From the NCBI RefSeq assembly GCF_900104265.1, contig NZ_FNJJ01000020.1, positions 1-58,996 of the forward strand: a stretch of 58,996 nt of DNA. The letters run 5' to 3'. Made by a program: the position numbers and the translations under genes. Shown here in pieces: positions 1-7,810 of this stretch (position 1 is its first letter; each line of letters opens with the position of its first letter). The notes beneath the pieces were generated by a model. The model was not told the origin of the DNA. It did no database searches and saw nothing but the letters and a program-made list of their open reading frames with translations. This DNA comes from Ectopseudomonas guguanensis. GTDB taxonomy: Bacteria > Pseudomonadota > Gammaproteobacteria > Pseudomonadales > Pseudomonadaceae.

Positions 1-60
1 GCCAGCGGTGATCAGACCTTGTTTGGTGCCTTCGAGGGACAGATACGCGGGTGTTGGCAT
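1..60 (-). CDS. hcp: Hcp family type VI secretion tube protein (5' fragment)
   Basis: Only the first 20 codons lie in the window; the gene runs off the left edge. They read MPTPAYLSLEGTKQGLITAG, the classic N-terminus of Hcp proteins, which stack as hexameric rings to form the type VI secretion tube and are also exported. No other type VI gene is visible, so this may be an orphan hcp or the edge of an hcp/vgrG island. The start codon follows a GGAGAG-like ribosome site, and a sigma-54-like promoter lies about 60 bases upstream. The family call is firm from the N-terminus alone; completeness cannot be judged. Confidence 0.85.
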   Translation of the reverse strand, partial: MPTPAYLSLEGTKQGLITAG

Positions 61-115
61 GAGTGCTCTCCTTGCCTGGGTCATGGATCGTGATCGATCC
101 GGGAGCCAGACCTAT

Positions 116-131
116 AGCGAGCGGCGTGCCA
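116..131 (-). promoter_or_regulatory. Putative sigma-54 (-24/-12) promoter for hcp
   Basis: On the minus strand the site reads TGGCACGCCGCTCGCT. It has a perfect -24 box (TGGCAC) and the required GG-N10-GC spacing, but a -12 box (TCGCT) weaker than the consensus TTGCT. It lies 56-71 bases before the hcp start. Several orphan hcp and type VI operons in Pseudomonas are known to use RpoN, which makes the match plausible but not proven. Confidence 0.45.
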
Positions 132-215
132 GGTATTAAAATTTCAACAAGATCAATAAGTTGAAGTGACCATCAAATCACTCGTGGTCATATTGAGCGG
201 TGTCGCACAGATTGT

Positions 216-255
216 TGCGCAAAAAGTTGCGCAGTGCTGTGCAAGTTTTTGCGCA
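216..255. repeat. Near-perfect 19-bp inverted repeat
   Basis: Arms at 216-234 and 237-255 pair at 17 of 19 positions around a 2-base loop. They contain repeated TTGCGCA/TGTGCAA motifs with an A5/T5 block inside each arm. The repeat lies 3' of the minus-strand zwf-like gene, so it could act as a terminator, but no U-tract follows it in that direction. The same short motif (TGTGCAAG) recurs at 321-328. Confidence 0.6.
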
Positions 256-293
256 GTGTCATGCAGGCCTTTGAGTGCTTGGCCTGTAGCGAT

Positions 294-314
294 ATATCCA
301 CAGGCTTATCCACA
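294..314 (+). promoter_or_regulatory. Two tandem DnaA-box-like sites
   Basis: TTATCCACA at 306-314 is a perfect DnaA-box consensus, and ATATCCACA at 294-302 differs by one base. They sit 12 bases apart in the same orientation between the end of the zwf-like gene and the TTGCGCA-rich inverted repeat. No dnaA, dnaN or rpmH gene is present, so this is not recognisable as oriC. A DnaA-titrating or DnaA-regulated site is possible, and chance cannot be excluded. Confidence 0.4.
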
Positions 315-343
315 TTTTGCTGTGCAAGAAGTTGCCAGAACGC

Positions 344-1786
344 TCACTCGGCCCAGTGCCGGCCGTGGCGCTCCAGCAGGTGCTGCAGCTGCTCCGGGCC
401 GTCACTGCCGGCCGGGTAGGGGCGCGGGCTCTGGTAGTGCTGGTGCCAGCCCTGCAGGATGGGGTCGACCCACTGCCAGGCGGCCTCCACTTCGTCGCGG
501 CGCATGAACAGCGTCGAGTCGCCTTCGATCACGTCCAGCAGCAGCCGCTCGTAGGCGTCCCAGCGGCGTTGCTGGTGGAAGGCAGCGGCGAGGTTGAGGT
601 CCAGCTCGACGGGTTTGAGGTGCATGCCCTTGCCGGGATTCTTGGCCATCAACTGCAGGCTGATGCGCTCCTCGGGCTGCAGGCGGATCAGCAGCTGGTT
701 GGCCTCGCCCTCATGGAACAGGCGGTGCGGCACCGGCTTGAACTGGATGAGGATCTCCGAGGTCTTCTTCGCCAGGCGCTTGCCGGTGCGCAGGTAGAAC
801 GGCACGCCGGCCCAGCGCCAGTTGTCGATCTCCACCTGCACCGCGACGAAGGTTTCGGTGTCGCTGTCGTTGTCGACGTTCTTCTCGAAATAGTAGGCCG
901 GCACATCGTGGCCGCCGATCTTGCCGGCGGTGTACTGGCCGCGCACGGTCTTGTCCTGCACGTCGAGGCCGCTGATCGGCTTGAGCGCTTCGAGGATCTT
1001 CACCTTCTCGTTGCGCACCGCTTCGGCGTCGAAGCGCACCGGCGCTTCCATGGCCACCAGGCAGAGCAACTGCAGCAGGTGGTTCTGGATCATGTCGCGC
1101 ATGGCGCCGGCCTTGTCGTAGTAGGCGCCGCGGTTTTCAACGCCGAGGGTCTCGCACACGCTGATCTGCACGTGGTCGATGTGCCCGGCGCGCCATACCG
1201 GCTCGAACAGGGCGTTGGCGAAGCGCAGCGCCATCAGGTTCTGTACGGTTTCCTTGCCCAGGTAATGGTCGATACGGAATACCCGCGCCTCGTCGAACAC
1301 CGCACCGATGGCGGCATTGATTGCCCGCGCCGACTCCAGCGAGTGGCCGATGGGCTTTTCCAGCACGATGCGCGCCGCCGGGCCGGCCAGGCCGGCATTG
1401 GCCAGGTGGGCGGCGATGTCTTCGAACAGGCTCGGCGCGGTGGCCAGGTAATAGACCCGCACGCGTTGCTCGTCACGCCCCAGGCGCTTGGCCAGACGGC
1501 CGAAGTCGGCGCTTTGTGCGGCATCCATGGCGAGGTAGTCGAGGCGTGCGGCGAAGCTGGCCCAGGTGTCGGTGGAGAAGTCGGCGCGCGCCACCTGTGC
1601 GCGGCAGTGACGCTCGGCCAGCGCCTGGTAGGACTCGCGGCTGTGGTTGCTGCGAGCCAGGGCGAGGATGCGCATGTCGGCATGCAGGCGACCTTCGCGG
1701 TGCAGGTGATAAAGCGCCGGCAGCAACTTGTGCAGGGCCAGATCGCCCGTGCCACCGAAGACCAGCATGTCGCAGGGAATACTCAA
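344..1786 (-). CDS. zwf: Glucose-6-phosphate 1-dehydrogenase (second-type paralogue)
   Basis: Oxidises glucose-6-phosphate to 6-phosphogluconolactone with NAD(P)+, feeding the Entner-Doudoroff and pentose phosphate routes in the cytoplasm. The protein is 480 aa, near the usual family length. It shows the nucleotide-binding GGTGDLA at 11-17, EKPIGHSL at 143-150 and the substrate/active-site motif RIDHYLGKE at 171-179. The start is a TTG at 1786 preceded by GGAG seven bases upstream; the first ATG is six codons later. It diverges from an RpiR-type regulator, the arrangement I recall for PA5439-PA5438, rather than sitting in the zwf-pgl-eda operon. It is therefore probably the accessory isozyme. 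Regulation by the neighbouring regulator is inferred from a palindrome in the shared intergenic region. Confidence 0.93.
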   Translation of the reverse strand: MSIPCDMLVFGGTGDLALHKLLPALYHLHREGRLHADMRILALARSNHSRESYQALAERHCRAQVARADFSTDTWASFAARLDYLAMDAAQSADFGRLAKRLGRDEQRVRVYYLATAPSLFEDIAAHLANAGLAGPAARIVLEKPIGHSLESARAINAAIGAVFDEARVFRIDHYLGKETVQNLMALRFANALFEPVWRAGHIDHVQISVCETLGVENRGAYYDKAGAMRDMIQNHLLQLLCLVAMEAPVRFDAEAVRNEKVKILEALKPISGLDVQDKTVRGQYTAGKIGGHDVPAYYFEKNVDNDSDTETFVAVQVEIDNWRWAGVPFYLRTGKRLAKKTSEILIQFKPVPHRLFHEGEANQLLIRLQPEERISLQLMAKNPGKGMHLKPVELDLNLAAAFHQQRRWDAYERLLLDVIEGDSTLFMRRDEVEAAWQWVDPILQGWHQHYQSPRPYPAGSDGPEQLQHLLERHGRHWAE

Positions 1787-1994
1787 GGGAACACTCCGAC
1801 TCGTTTTGGCGGACCGTTACACATCGGGCACTGTTCGACCAGTGCCCGACCTTCGTTCGGCGATTTTTCGCACAGCCCTTCGGGCCGTGGCAAAACCGCT
1901 GCAAAGAATGCCTGTATTCTGCGGCGCGTCTGCGCTCTCTGAAATATTCGTTCAGCTAATTGGCAGCCGCCCGGCTGTGCGTGGGCGCGAGCTA

Positions 1995-2009
1995 TGTAGT
2001 ATAACTACA
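1995..2009. promoter_or_regulatory. HexR/RpiR-type operator palindrome
   Basis: TGTAGTATAACTACA is a perfect dyad (TGTAGT-ATA-ACTACA) in the divergent zwf/rpiR intergenic region. It resembles the TGTARTNNNANTACA-type sites described for HexR regulators. ACTACAA is repeated at 2004-2010 and 2015-2021, giving an extra half-site. Confidence 0.6.
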
Positions 2010-2099
2010 AGGTCACTACAACCGCCGCCCACCGATCATAACCGAGCCATGATCGGCCAAGTGCCGCGGTAGACCCTTTTCCGCATAGAGCCTATCTCA

Positions 2100-2966
2100 G
2101 TGAACCTGTTGCAACACATCGCCCAGTCGCGCCACCTGCTGCGCAAGTCCGAGCTCAAGGTGGCCGATCATGTCCTGCTCGATCCCGCATCGGTGATGCA
2201 CAGCTCCATGGCCGAGCTGGCGCACAGCGTCGGTATCAGCGAGCCGACCATCGTGCGCTTCTGCCGCGCCATCGGTTGCAGTGGTTTCCAGGACCTCAAG
2301 CTGAAGCTGGCGCAGAGCCTGGCCGCCGGTGCCAGCTTCGGCCAGTTCGCCATTCACGAGGACGACTCGGTCGCCGACTTCAGCCTGAAGATCTTCGACA
2401 CCACCCTGCATACCCTGATGGAGGTGCGCGAGAAGCTCGACCCCGAGGCGTTGCAGCGCGCCATCGCCGCCTGCTCCAAGGCCCAGCGCGTGGAGTTCTA
2501 CGGTTTCGGTGCATCCGGTGCCGTGGCCGCCGATGCCCAGCACAAGTTCTTCCGCCTGCTGCTCAATGCTGCGGCCTATTCCGACCCGCACATGCAGGCG
2601 ATGAGCGCGGTGACCCTGCAGCCGGGCGATGTGGCGGTGTGCATCTCGCAGTCCGGGCGCTCCAAGGACCTTTTGATCACCGCCAACCTGGTGCGTGAGT
2701 CCGGTGCCAACCTGATTACCCTGTGCCCGAGCCAGACCCCCCTGGCCGAGCTGGCCACGGTCAACCTGGCCATCGACGTGCAGGAAGACACCGAGATCTA
2801 CACTCCGCTGACCTCGCGCATCGCCCACCTGGTGGTGATCGACGTGCTGGCCATGGGCGTGGCCATGGCGCGCGGGCCGAGCCTGGTCAACCACCTCAAG
2901 AGCGTCAAGCGCAGCCTGCGTAGCCTGCGCCTGTCGCCCAAGTCGCTGCGCAATAGTGAGGATTGA
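2100..2966 (+). CDS. RpiR-family (HexR-like) transcriptional regulator
   Basis: A 288-aa sugar-phosphate-responsive DNA-binding protein. The N-terminal RpiR helix-turn-helix lies around residues 37-62 (MAELAHSVGISEPTIVRFCR). A SIS sugar-isomerase domain spans about residues 120-255, with VEFYGFGASG and CISQSGRSKD as typical SIS stretches. The HexR family senses KDPG and controls glucose catabolism. This copy lies beside the second zwf, as PA5438 does, so it may be a HexR paralogue rather than the edd/zwf HexR itself. The start is GTG at 2100 with only a weak ribosome site, chosen because MNLLQHIAQSRHLLRKSE matches the family N-terminus. A perfect palindrome 91 bases upstream is a likely operator. 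Confidence 0.88.
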   Translation: MNLLQHIAQSRHLLRKSELKVADHVLLDPASVMHSSMAELAHSVGISEPTIVRFCRAIGCSGFQDLKLKLAQSLAAGASFGQFAIHEDDSVADFSLKIFDTTLHTLMEVREKLDPEALQRAIAACSKAQRVEFYGFGASGAVAADAQHKFFRLLLNAAAYSDPHMQAMSAVTLQPGDVAVCISQSGRSKDLLITANLVRESGANLITLCPSQTPLAELATVNLAIDVQEDTEIYTPLTSRIAHLVVIDVLAMGVAMARGPSLVNHLKSVKRSLRSLRLSPKSLRNSED

Positions 2967-3064
2967 GTGCAGGCGGTTTCACCGCCTGTTCATCTTCTCG
3001 CCGTCAAAGCGTCATCTCCCAGGACGAAGCTGGGTTCTCCAGTCCTCGTTCCGGGAGAACCGAG

Positions 3065-3277
3065 ATGCCTCGTATCTTCGATGACGCGCAACTGCACGAC
3101 CAACCTGACGCCAAGACCCGGCGCAAACTGCAAGACCAACGCCGCATGGCCTACCGCCGGGCCATCGAGCACTACGCCGAGCAGTGCCAGCTGCAACGCG
3201 AACTGGCCGATTTCCCCGAGCTGGTGTCTGCCGGCTACTTGCAGCACGCCGAGCGCTCCTCGCGCCGCGCCGCCTGA
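3065..3277 (+). CDS. Small conserved hypothetical protein
   Basis: A 70-aa, strongly charged, probably helical protein (KTRRKLQDQRRMAYRRAIEHYAEQ) without signal peptide or cysteine pairs. The ATG at 3065 is preceded by GGGAGAACCGAG; the longer reading frame upstream lacks a ribosome site. It follows the RpiR regulator on the same strand by 98 bases and ends just before a GC-rich hairpin, so it is probably the last gene of that unit. I do not recognise a function. Composition resembles small Pseudomonas proteins of unknown role. Confidence 0.7.
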   Translation: MPRIFDDAQLHDQPDAKTRRKLQDQRRMAYRRAIEHYAEQCQLQRELADFPELVSAGYLQHAERSSRRAA

Positions 3278-3286
3278 CTCTCTCTC

Positions 3287-3310
3287 ACCGCCCTGCCTGG
3301 GCAGGGCGGT
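3287..3310 (+). terminator. Hairpin after small hypothetical gene
   Basis: ACCGCCCTGC at 3287-3296 pairs perfectly with GCAGGGCGGT at 3301-3310 around a CTGG loop. No clear U-tract follows, so it is a weak terminator or a transcript-stabilising hairpin. Confidence 0.5.
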
Positions 3311-3488
3311 GGGCTTGCCCGATTCTACGAACTTATTGCCCGGTTCTGCCGATCTCGGCGGCAGGCGGCGACATCCAGTTTTACGCCCACTACAGTGATG
3401 ATCCGGCACCCTCTGTACGGGGCTGACCGTGACTGCCGGCACGCCATGCCGGAACCATCAGACACCATCAGAACAAGGTGGGCAGACC

Positions 3489-3947
3489 ATGATTACCCTG
3501 AATCTCAACGGCCAGGACCATGAACTGGACGTGGCGGGCGATATGCCGCTGCTCTGGGTCCTGCGTGACGTGGCCAACCTCACCGGCACCAAGTACGGCT
3601 GTGGCATGGCGCTGTGCGGCGCCTGTACGGTGAACGTCGACGGCCAGCCGACCCGTTCCTGCATCACCCCGGTATCGGCTGTGGCCGGCAAGCGCATCAC
3701 CACCATCGAGGCGGTCGGCGAGGACGCCGTGGGCAAGGTGGTCCAGGAGGCCTGGCGCCAGCTCGACGTGGTGCAGTGCGGCTACTGCCAGTCCGGGCAG
3801 ATCATGGCCGCCACGGCGCTGCTCAGCGGCAACAAGGCGCCGAGCGACGCCGATATCGACGCGGCCATGAGCGGCAACATCTGCCGCTGCGCCACCTATG
3901 TGCGGATTCGCGCCGCCATTCACGACGCTGCCGGCAAGCTGGCCTGA
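3489..3947 (+). CDS. 2Fe-2S subunit of xanthine-oxidase-family molybdenum hydroxylase
   Basis: A 152-aa electron-transfer subunit carrying two [2Fe-2S] clusters. The plant-ferredoxin-type cluster ligands are C38, C43, C46 and C58 (KYGCGMALCGAC). The second cluster uses C97, C100, C132 and C134 (QCGYC, ICRC). It matches the small subunits of isoquinoline 1-oxidoreductase (IorA) and membrane-linked aldehyde dehydrogenases. The molybdopterin subunit starts nine bases after its stop, so the two form one operon. The ATG at 3489 is preferred over an upstream start because the ferredoxin domain begins immediately. The true substrate cannot be read from the sequence. Confidence 0.9.
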   Translation: MITLNLNGQDHELDVAGDMPLLWVLRDVANLTGTKYGCGMALCGACTVNVDGQPTRSCITPVSAVAGKRITTIEAVGEDAVGKVVQEAWRQLDVVQCGYCQSGQIMAATALLSGNKAPSDADIDAAMSGNICRCATYVRIRAAIHDAAGKLA

Positions 3948-3955
3948 GGAGGCGC

Positions 3956-6199
3956 ATGAACATGGGCAAGATCGAAACCCCCGATGGTGTCACTCGCGGC
4001 ATCCTCAACGTCAGCCGCCGCAGCCTGCTCAAGGGCGTCGGCGGCCTGGCCCTGGGCATCTTCTTCGCGCCGCTGCTGCGCGGCATGGATGCACTGGCGG
4101 CAGGTGGCCCACTGGAGCCGAACGCCTTCGTGCGCATCGACCTCGACGGCACGGTGACCGTGCTGGCCAAACACCTGGAGATGGGCCAGGGCAGCTACAC
4201 CGGCCTGGCCACGCTGCTGGCCGAAGAGCTGGATGCCGACTGGGACCAGGTGCGCGTCGAAGGCGCGCCGGCCGACGTCAAGCGCTACAACAACCTCGCC
4301 TTCGGGCCGATGCAGGGCACCGGCGGCAGCACCGCCATGGCCAACTCCTGGGAGCAGATGCGTAACGCCGGCGCCACCGCCAAGGCCATGCTGGTGGCCG
4401 CGGCAGCGCAGCGCTGGGGTGTGCCGGCCAGCGAGATCAGCGTCAGCCAGGGCGTGGTCAGCCATGCCGCCTCCGGCCGCAGCGCCGGTTTCGGTGAGCT
4501 GGTCGAGGCCGCTGCGCAACTGCCGGTACCGGAGCAGGTGCAGCTCAAGGATCCCAAGGACTTCAAGCTGATCGGCAAGCGCGACCTGCGGCGCAAGGAC
4601 AGTGCGGACAAGACCGACGGCAGCGCCCTGTTCACCCAGGATTACAAGCTGCCGGGCATGCTGGTGGCCATGGTCGCCTACCCGCCGCGTTTTGGCGGCG
4701 TGCCGCGCAAGGTGGACAGCAGCAAGGCCAAGGCGGTGCGCGACGTGGTCGAGGTGGTGGAGTTTCGCGACCTGCCGCATGGCCGCGCGGGCGTCGCCGT
4801 GCTGGCGAACAACACCTGGGCCGCGCGCCAGGGCCGTGACGCGCTGGTGATCGAGTGGGACGAGAGCCAGGCCTTCACCCTCGGCAGCGAGGAGATGTTC
4901 GCCCAGTACCGCGACAGCGCTGGTCAGCCGGGCCTGCCCGCCACGAGCAAGGGCGATGCCGAGGCGGCACTGGCGCAGGCGGCGAAAACCGTCGAGGCCG
5001 AGTACGAATTCCCCTACCTGGCCCATGCGGCGATGGAGCCGATGAACTGCCTGGTCAAGCTGTCCAGTGACCGCTGTGAAATCTGGAACGGCGAGCAGTT
5101 CCAGACCGTCGACCAGGCCATCATCGGTGGCTACCTGGGCCTGGCGCCTGAGCAGGTGTCGCTGACCCAGCTTTACGCCGGCGGCAGCTTCGGCCGTCGC
5201 GCCAGCTCGGTGTCCGACTACCTGCTGGAGGCGGTGGCCATCGCCAAGGCCGCGCGCGACAAGGGCGTCGATGCGCCGGTGAAGATGGTCTGGACGCGCG
5301 AGGACGATACCCGTGGCGGTTACTTCCGGCCGGCGTATCTGCATCGCGTGCGCATCGGCCTGGACCAGGCCGGCAAGCTGCAGGCCTGGCACAACCGCAT
5401 CGTCGGCCAGTCGATCATCGCCGGCACCTCGATGGAGCCGTTTCTGGTCAAGGAGGGCATCGACCACACCTCGGTCGAGGGCATCTCCAACCTGTCCTAT
5501 GCGGTGCCCAACCTGCAGGTGGAACTGAGCACGCCGACCAATATCAAGGTGCCGGTGCTCTGGTGGCGCTCGGTAGGCCATACCCACACCGGCTATGTGG
5601 CCGAAACCATGATCGACGAGGCTGCCGTGGCCGCGGGCCAGGACCCTTACGCTTTCCGTCATGCGCTGCTGGAAAGCCATCCGCGCCACCGCGCTGCGCT
5701 GGAGCTGGCTGCCAAGGAGGCTGGCTGGGACAAGCCGCTGGCTGCCGGCGCCGAGGGTGAGAAGCGCGGGCGTGGTATTGCCGTGCACGAGTCGTTCGGC
5801 TCGTTCGTGGCGCAGGTCGCCGAGGTCACGGTGAAGGCCGATGGCAGCTACCGTCTGGATCGTGTGGTGTGCGCCGTGGACTGTGGCATCGCCATCAACC
5901 CGGATGTGATCCGCGCGCAGATGGAAGGCGGCATCGGCTTCGCCCTGGCGGCTGCCAGGCACAGTGCGATCACCCTGAAGGAAGGGCGGGTCGAGCAATC
6001 GAACTTCCATGACTTTCAGGTGCTGCGCATGAACGAGATGCCCAGGGTCGAGGTGCATATCGTGCCGTCCGCGGCGAACCCGACCGGCGTCGGTGAGCCT
6101 GGCGTGCCGCCGCTGGCACCGGCGCTGGCCAATGCGCTGTTCGCCGCCACCGGCGTGCGCCTGCGCAAGTTGCCGTTCCCGGCGCAGATCAAGGTCTGA
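3956..6199 (+). CDS. Molybdopterin-binding subunit of xanthine-oxidase-family dehydrogenase (Tat-exported)
   Basis: A 747-aa catalytic subunit. A twin-arginine signal, SRRSLLKGVGGLALGIFF, spans about residues 20-37, so the folded cofactor-loaded complex is probably exported to the periplasm, as known for IorB-type subunits. The C-terminal GVGEPG (about 711-716) carries the conserved catalytic glutamate of the family. The FAD subunit of classical xanthine dehydrogenase is absent, as expected for IorAB-like enzymes that pass electrons to cytochromes; no cytochrome gene is adjacent. ATG at 3956 has an AGGAGGCGC ribosome site overlapping the end of the Fe-S gene. Substrate could be an aldehyde or an N-heterocycle. 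Confidence 0.9.
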   Translation: MNMGKIETPDGVTRGILNVSRRSLLKGVGGLALGIFFAPLLRGMDALAAGGPLEPNAFVRIDLDGTVTVLAKHLEMGQGSYTGLATLLAEELDADWDQVRVEGAPADVKRYNNLAFGPMQGTGGSTAMANSWEQMRNAGATAKAMLVAAAAQRWGVPASEISVSQGVVSHAASGRSAGFGELVEAAAQLPVPEQVQLKDPKDFKLIGKRDLRRKDSADKTDGSALFTQDYKLPGMLVAMVAYPPRFGGVPRKVDSSKAKAVRDVVEVVEFRDLPHGRAGVAVLANNTWAARQGRDALVIEWDESQAFTLGSEEMFAQYRDSAGQPGLPATSKGDAEAALAQAAKTVEAEYEFPYLAHAAMEPMNCLVKLSSDRCEIWNGEQFQTVDQAIIGGYLGLAPEQVSLTQLYAGGSFGRRASSVSDYLLEAVAIAKAARDKGVDAPVKMVWTREDDTRGGYFRPAYLHRVRIGLDQAGKLQAWHNRIVGQSIIAGTSMEPFLVKEGIDHTSVEGISNLSYAVPNLQVELSTPTNIKVPVLWWRSVGHTHTGYVAETMIDEAAVAAGQDPYAFRHALLESHPRHRAALELAAKEAGWDKPLAAGAEGEKRGRGIAVHESFGSFVAQVAEVTVKADGSYRLDRVVCAVDCGIAINPDVIRAQMEGGIGFALAAARHSAITLKEGRVEQSNFHDFQVLRMNEMPRVEVHIVPSAANPTGVGEPGVPPLAPALANALFAATGVRLRKLPFPAQIKV

Positions 6200-6212
6200 C
6201 GCCTGATAGTGG

Positions 6213-6251
6213 AAACAGGAACGCCCGGGATGATCCCGGGCGTTCCTGTTT
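6213..6251. terminator. Strong bidirectional hairpin terminator
   Basis: An 18-bp perfect stem (6213-6230 with 6234-6251, loop TGA) starts AAACAGGAACGCCCGGGA and ends in TTT. It sits 13 bases after the molybdopterin subunit stop. Confidence 0.85.
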
Positions 6252-6265
6252 ATGGCGGCTATTTT

Positions 6266-6549
6266 CCCGGATTGCATCTGGGTTACGGTGGTAACGCGAA
6301 TCAAGCGGGGCCCGCCTTTTGCTCCTGCAGGTGGATCAGACTCAGCTCGTGGGGGGCGGCGCTCCGCGTCGGCCCGGCAGCCATGGTGGGCTGAAGCCCA
6401 CCCTACCAGGCTGAGTCCGGCGGTTGAGTGGATGCAATTGAACTGCAGGCCGTAGGGTGGGCTTTAGCCCACCAATTGTGGTCGGCGTGGACTAAAGGGA
6501 TCACCGCCCGGCCCACCCTTCAGGTCTGTAGCCCGGATGCAATCCGGGG
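6266..6549. repeat. Cluster of REP-like palindromes between convergent genes
   Basis: The gap between the molybdenum enzyme and xdhC holds no gene. It contains a degenerate copy of the GTAGCCCGGATGCAATCCGG repeat (6266-6288, inverted) and two GTAGGGTGGGCTNNAGCCCACC-type palindromes (6386-6407 and 6452-6473). A near-perfect copy of the first family lies at 6528-6549. The same families recur at 18.7-18.9 kb and 47.5 kb. Confidence 0.7.
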
Positions 6550-6555
6550 CTTTTA

Positions 6556-7743
6556 TCAGGAGGCGGTACGTCTACTCTCGGGCTCGATCTCGCTGCAATC
6601 CTGCGCCGTTGGCGTGTGGATCGCCGCCTGGCGGTGCTTGAGCATGCCGCCTGTGCGCTGGTTTATCGCTGCGGTCATCTCGGCGAGGATCGCCGTGGCC
6701 ACGCTTTCCGGCGTATCGCCGCCGATATCCAGGCCGATGGGGTAGTGCAGGCGCCCCAGTGCCGGCAAGTGCGGGCTGTGCTGGCGGATCTCGTCCAGTA
6801 GTCGCTCGGTACGATCGCGTGGCCCCAACTGGCCGATATAGGCGGGCGAGCCCTGCAGCACGCTGCCAAGCCAGTGGCGATCCTGGCTGTAGCTGTGGGT
6901 CATGATCGCCACCATCGCGCCATCGGTGAGTGTGTGCAGGTCATAGGGCGGTCGCGCATCGACCTGAAGCACGGCGTCGGCGTCGGGAAAGCGTTCGGCG
7001 CGGGCGAAATGGGCGCGGCCGTCGATCACGGTGACGTGCCAGTCCAGCAGTTTGGCCATATGCGTCAGCGGCTGGGCATCATGCCCGGCGCCGAAGATCA
7101 CCAGACGTCGCTGCGGCGCCAGGTATTCGCAGAACACCTCGATCTCGCCGCGCTCATCACGGTAGCTGCGCAGCGAGGAGTGGCCGTCGCTCAGGGTGCG
7201 CTGCAGATCGGCGCGCACCTCGGCGTCGAGTGCCGCATCGAGCAGGCGGCCACCGTCACCGAGCGAGGGATGCAGGGACAGGCGATCACCGACGCGCACG
7301 CGGGCGTTGCGATAGCTGCCGATCACCGTGGCCACCGCGCCGGCCTGGCCGCTTTCGCGCACCTGGCGCAGCAACTCGAGCACCGCCAGTGGCCTATCCG
7401 CGCTGTGGCGTTCGAGCAGCACGTGCACGGTGCCGTTGCAGCCGAGGCCGAAGGTGAGTGCAGCGTCCTGGTCGTCATCGTCGTCCTGGGTGGCGGTGCT
7501 GTAGCGGCGAATCACCGGCTCGCCACTGTCGGTCAGCCACCAGGCCTTTTTCGCCACTTCCGATTCCAGGCAGCCGCCGCTGATGGTGCCCACGGTGGCG
7601 CCGTAGAGTGGAATCAGCATACGCGCGCCGGGGCGGCGGTAGGCCGAGCCTTCGACCTTGACCACGGTGGCTAGCACGGCCTGGCCATTGTCGCGTTCCA
7701 GCGCGCGAAGGGCCTCGAGCAGGGCGCTGATTCCCGACAGCAT
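6556..7743 (-). CDS. xdhC: XdhC/CoxI family molybdenum cofactor maturation protein
   Basis: A 395-aa protein of the family that binds molybdenum cofactor, helps its sulfuration and inserts it into xanthine-oxidase-type enzymes. The N-terminal XdhC/CoxI domain contains KVEGSAYRRPGARM and GTISGGCLE. The C-terminal Rossmann-type domain contains RLVIFGAGHDAQPL, then MTHSYSQDRHWL and a conserved LHYPIGLDIGG near the end. The ATG at 7743 has GGGAGAAACC just upstream; longer readings lack one. It converges on the two-subunit hydroxylase, its likely client. Confidence 0.9.
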   Translation of the reverse strand: MLSGISALLEALRALERDNGQAVLATVVKVEGSAYRRPGARMLIPLYGATVGTISGGCLESEVAKKAWWLTDSGEPVIRRYSTATQDDDDDQDAALTFGLGCNGTVHVLLERHSADRPLAVLELLRQVRESGQAGAVATVIGSYRNARVRVGDRLSLHPSLGDGGRLLDAALDAEVRADLQRTLSDGHSSLRSYRDERGEIEVFCEYLAPQRRLVIFGAGHDAQPLTHMAKLLDWHVTVIDGRAHFARAERFPDADAVLQVDARPPYDLHTLTDGAMVAIMTHSYSQDRHWLGSVLQGSPAYIGQLGPRDRTERLLDEIRQHSPHLPALGRLHYPIGLDIGGDTPESVATAILAEMTAAINQRTGGMLKHRQAAIHTPTAQDCSEIEPESRRTAS

Positions 7744-7810
7744 AGGTTTCTCCCAGGCAGGTTTTGTGACGATCCCAGAATGCAATTTCCCTTATCTCGG
7801 TGAGCAAGGG

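Noticed and set aside
200..340. Chromosomal replication origin
   Set aside because: Only two DnaA boxes, no AT-rich unwinding region and no dnaA/rpmH/dnaN neighbours.
317..1942. 541-codon plus-strand frame opposite the zwf-like gene
   Set aside because: Shadow of a GC-rich gene: no family motif, composition rich in Ala/Val/His/Gln from the antisense codons, and the minus strand carries all Zwf motifs.
2097..2894. 265-codon minus-strand frame opposite the RpiR regulator
   Set aside because: Antisense shadow; helix-turn-helix and SIS motifs are on the plus strand.
3920..6304. 794-codon minus-strand frame across the molybdopterin subunit
   Set aside because: Antisense shadow; the plus strand encodes the Tat signal and GVGEPG, while the minus frame is low-complexity His/Arg/Gly/Ala-rich.
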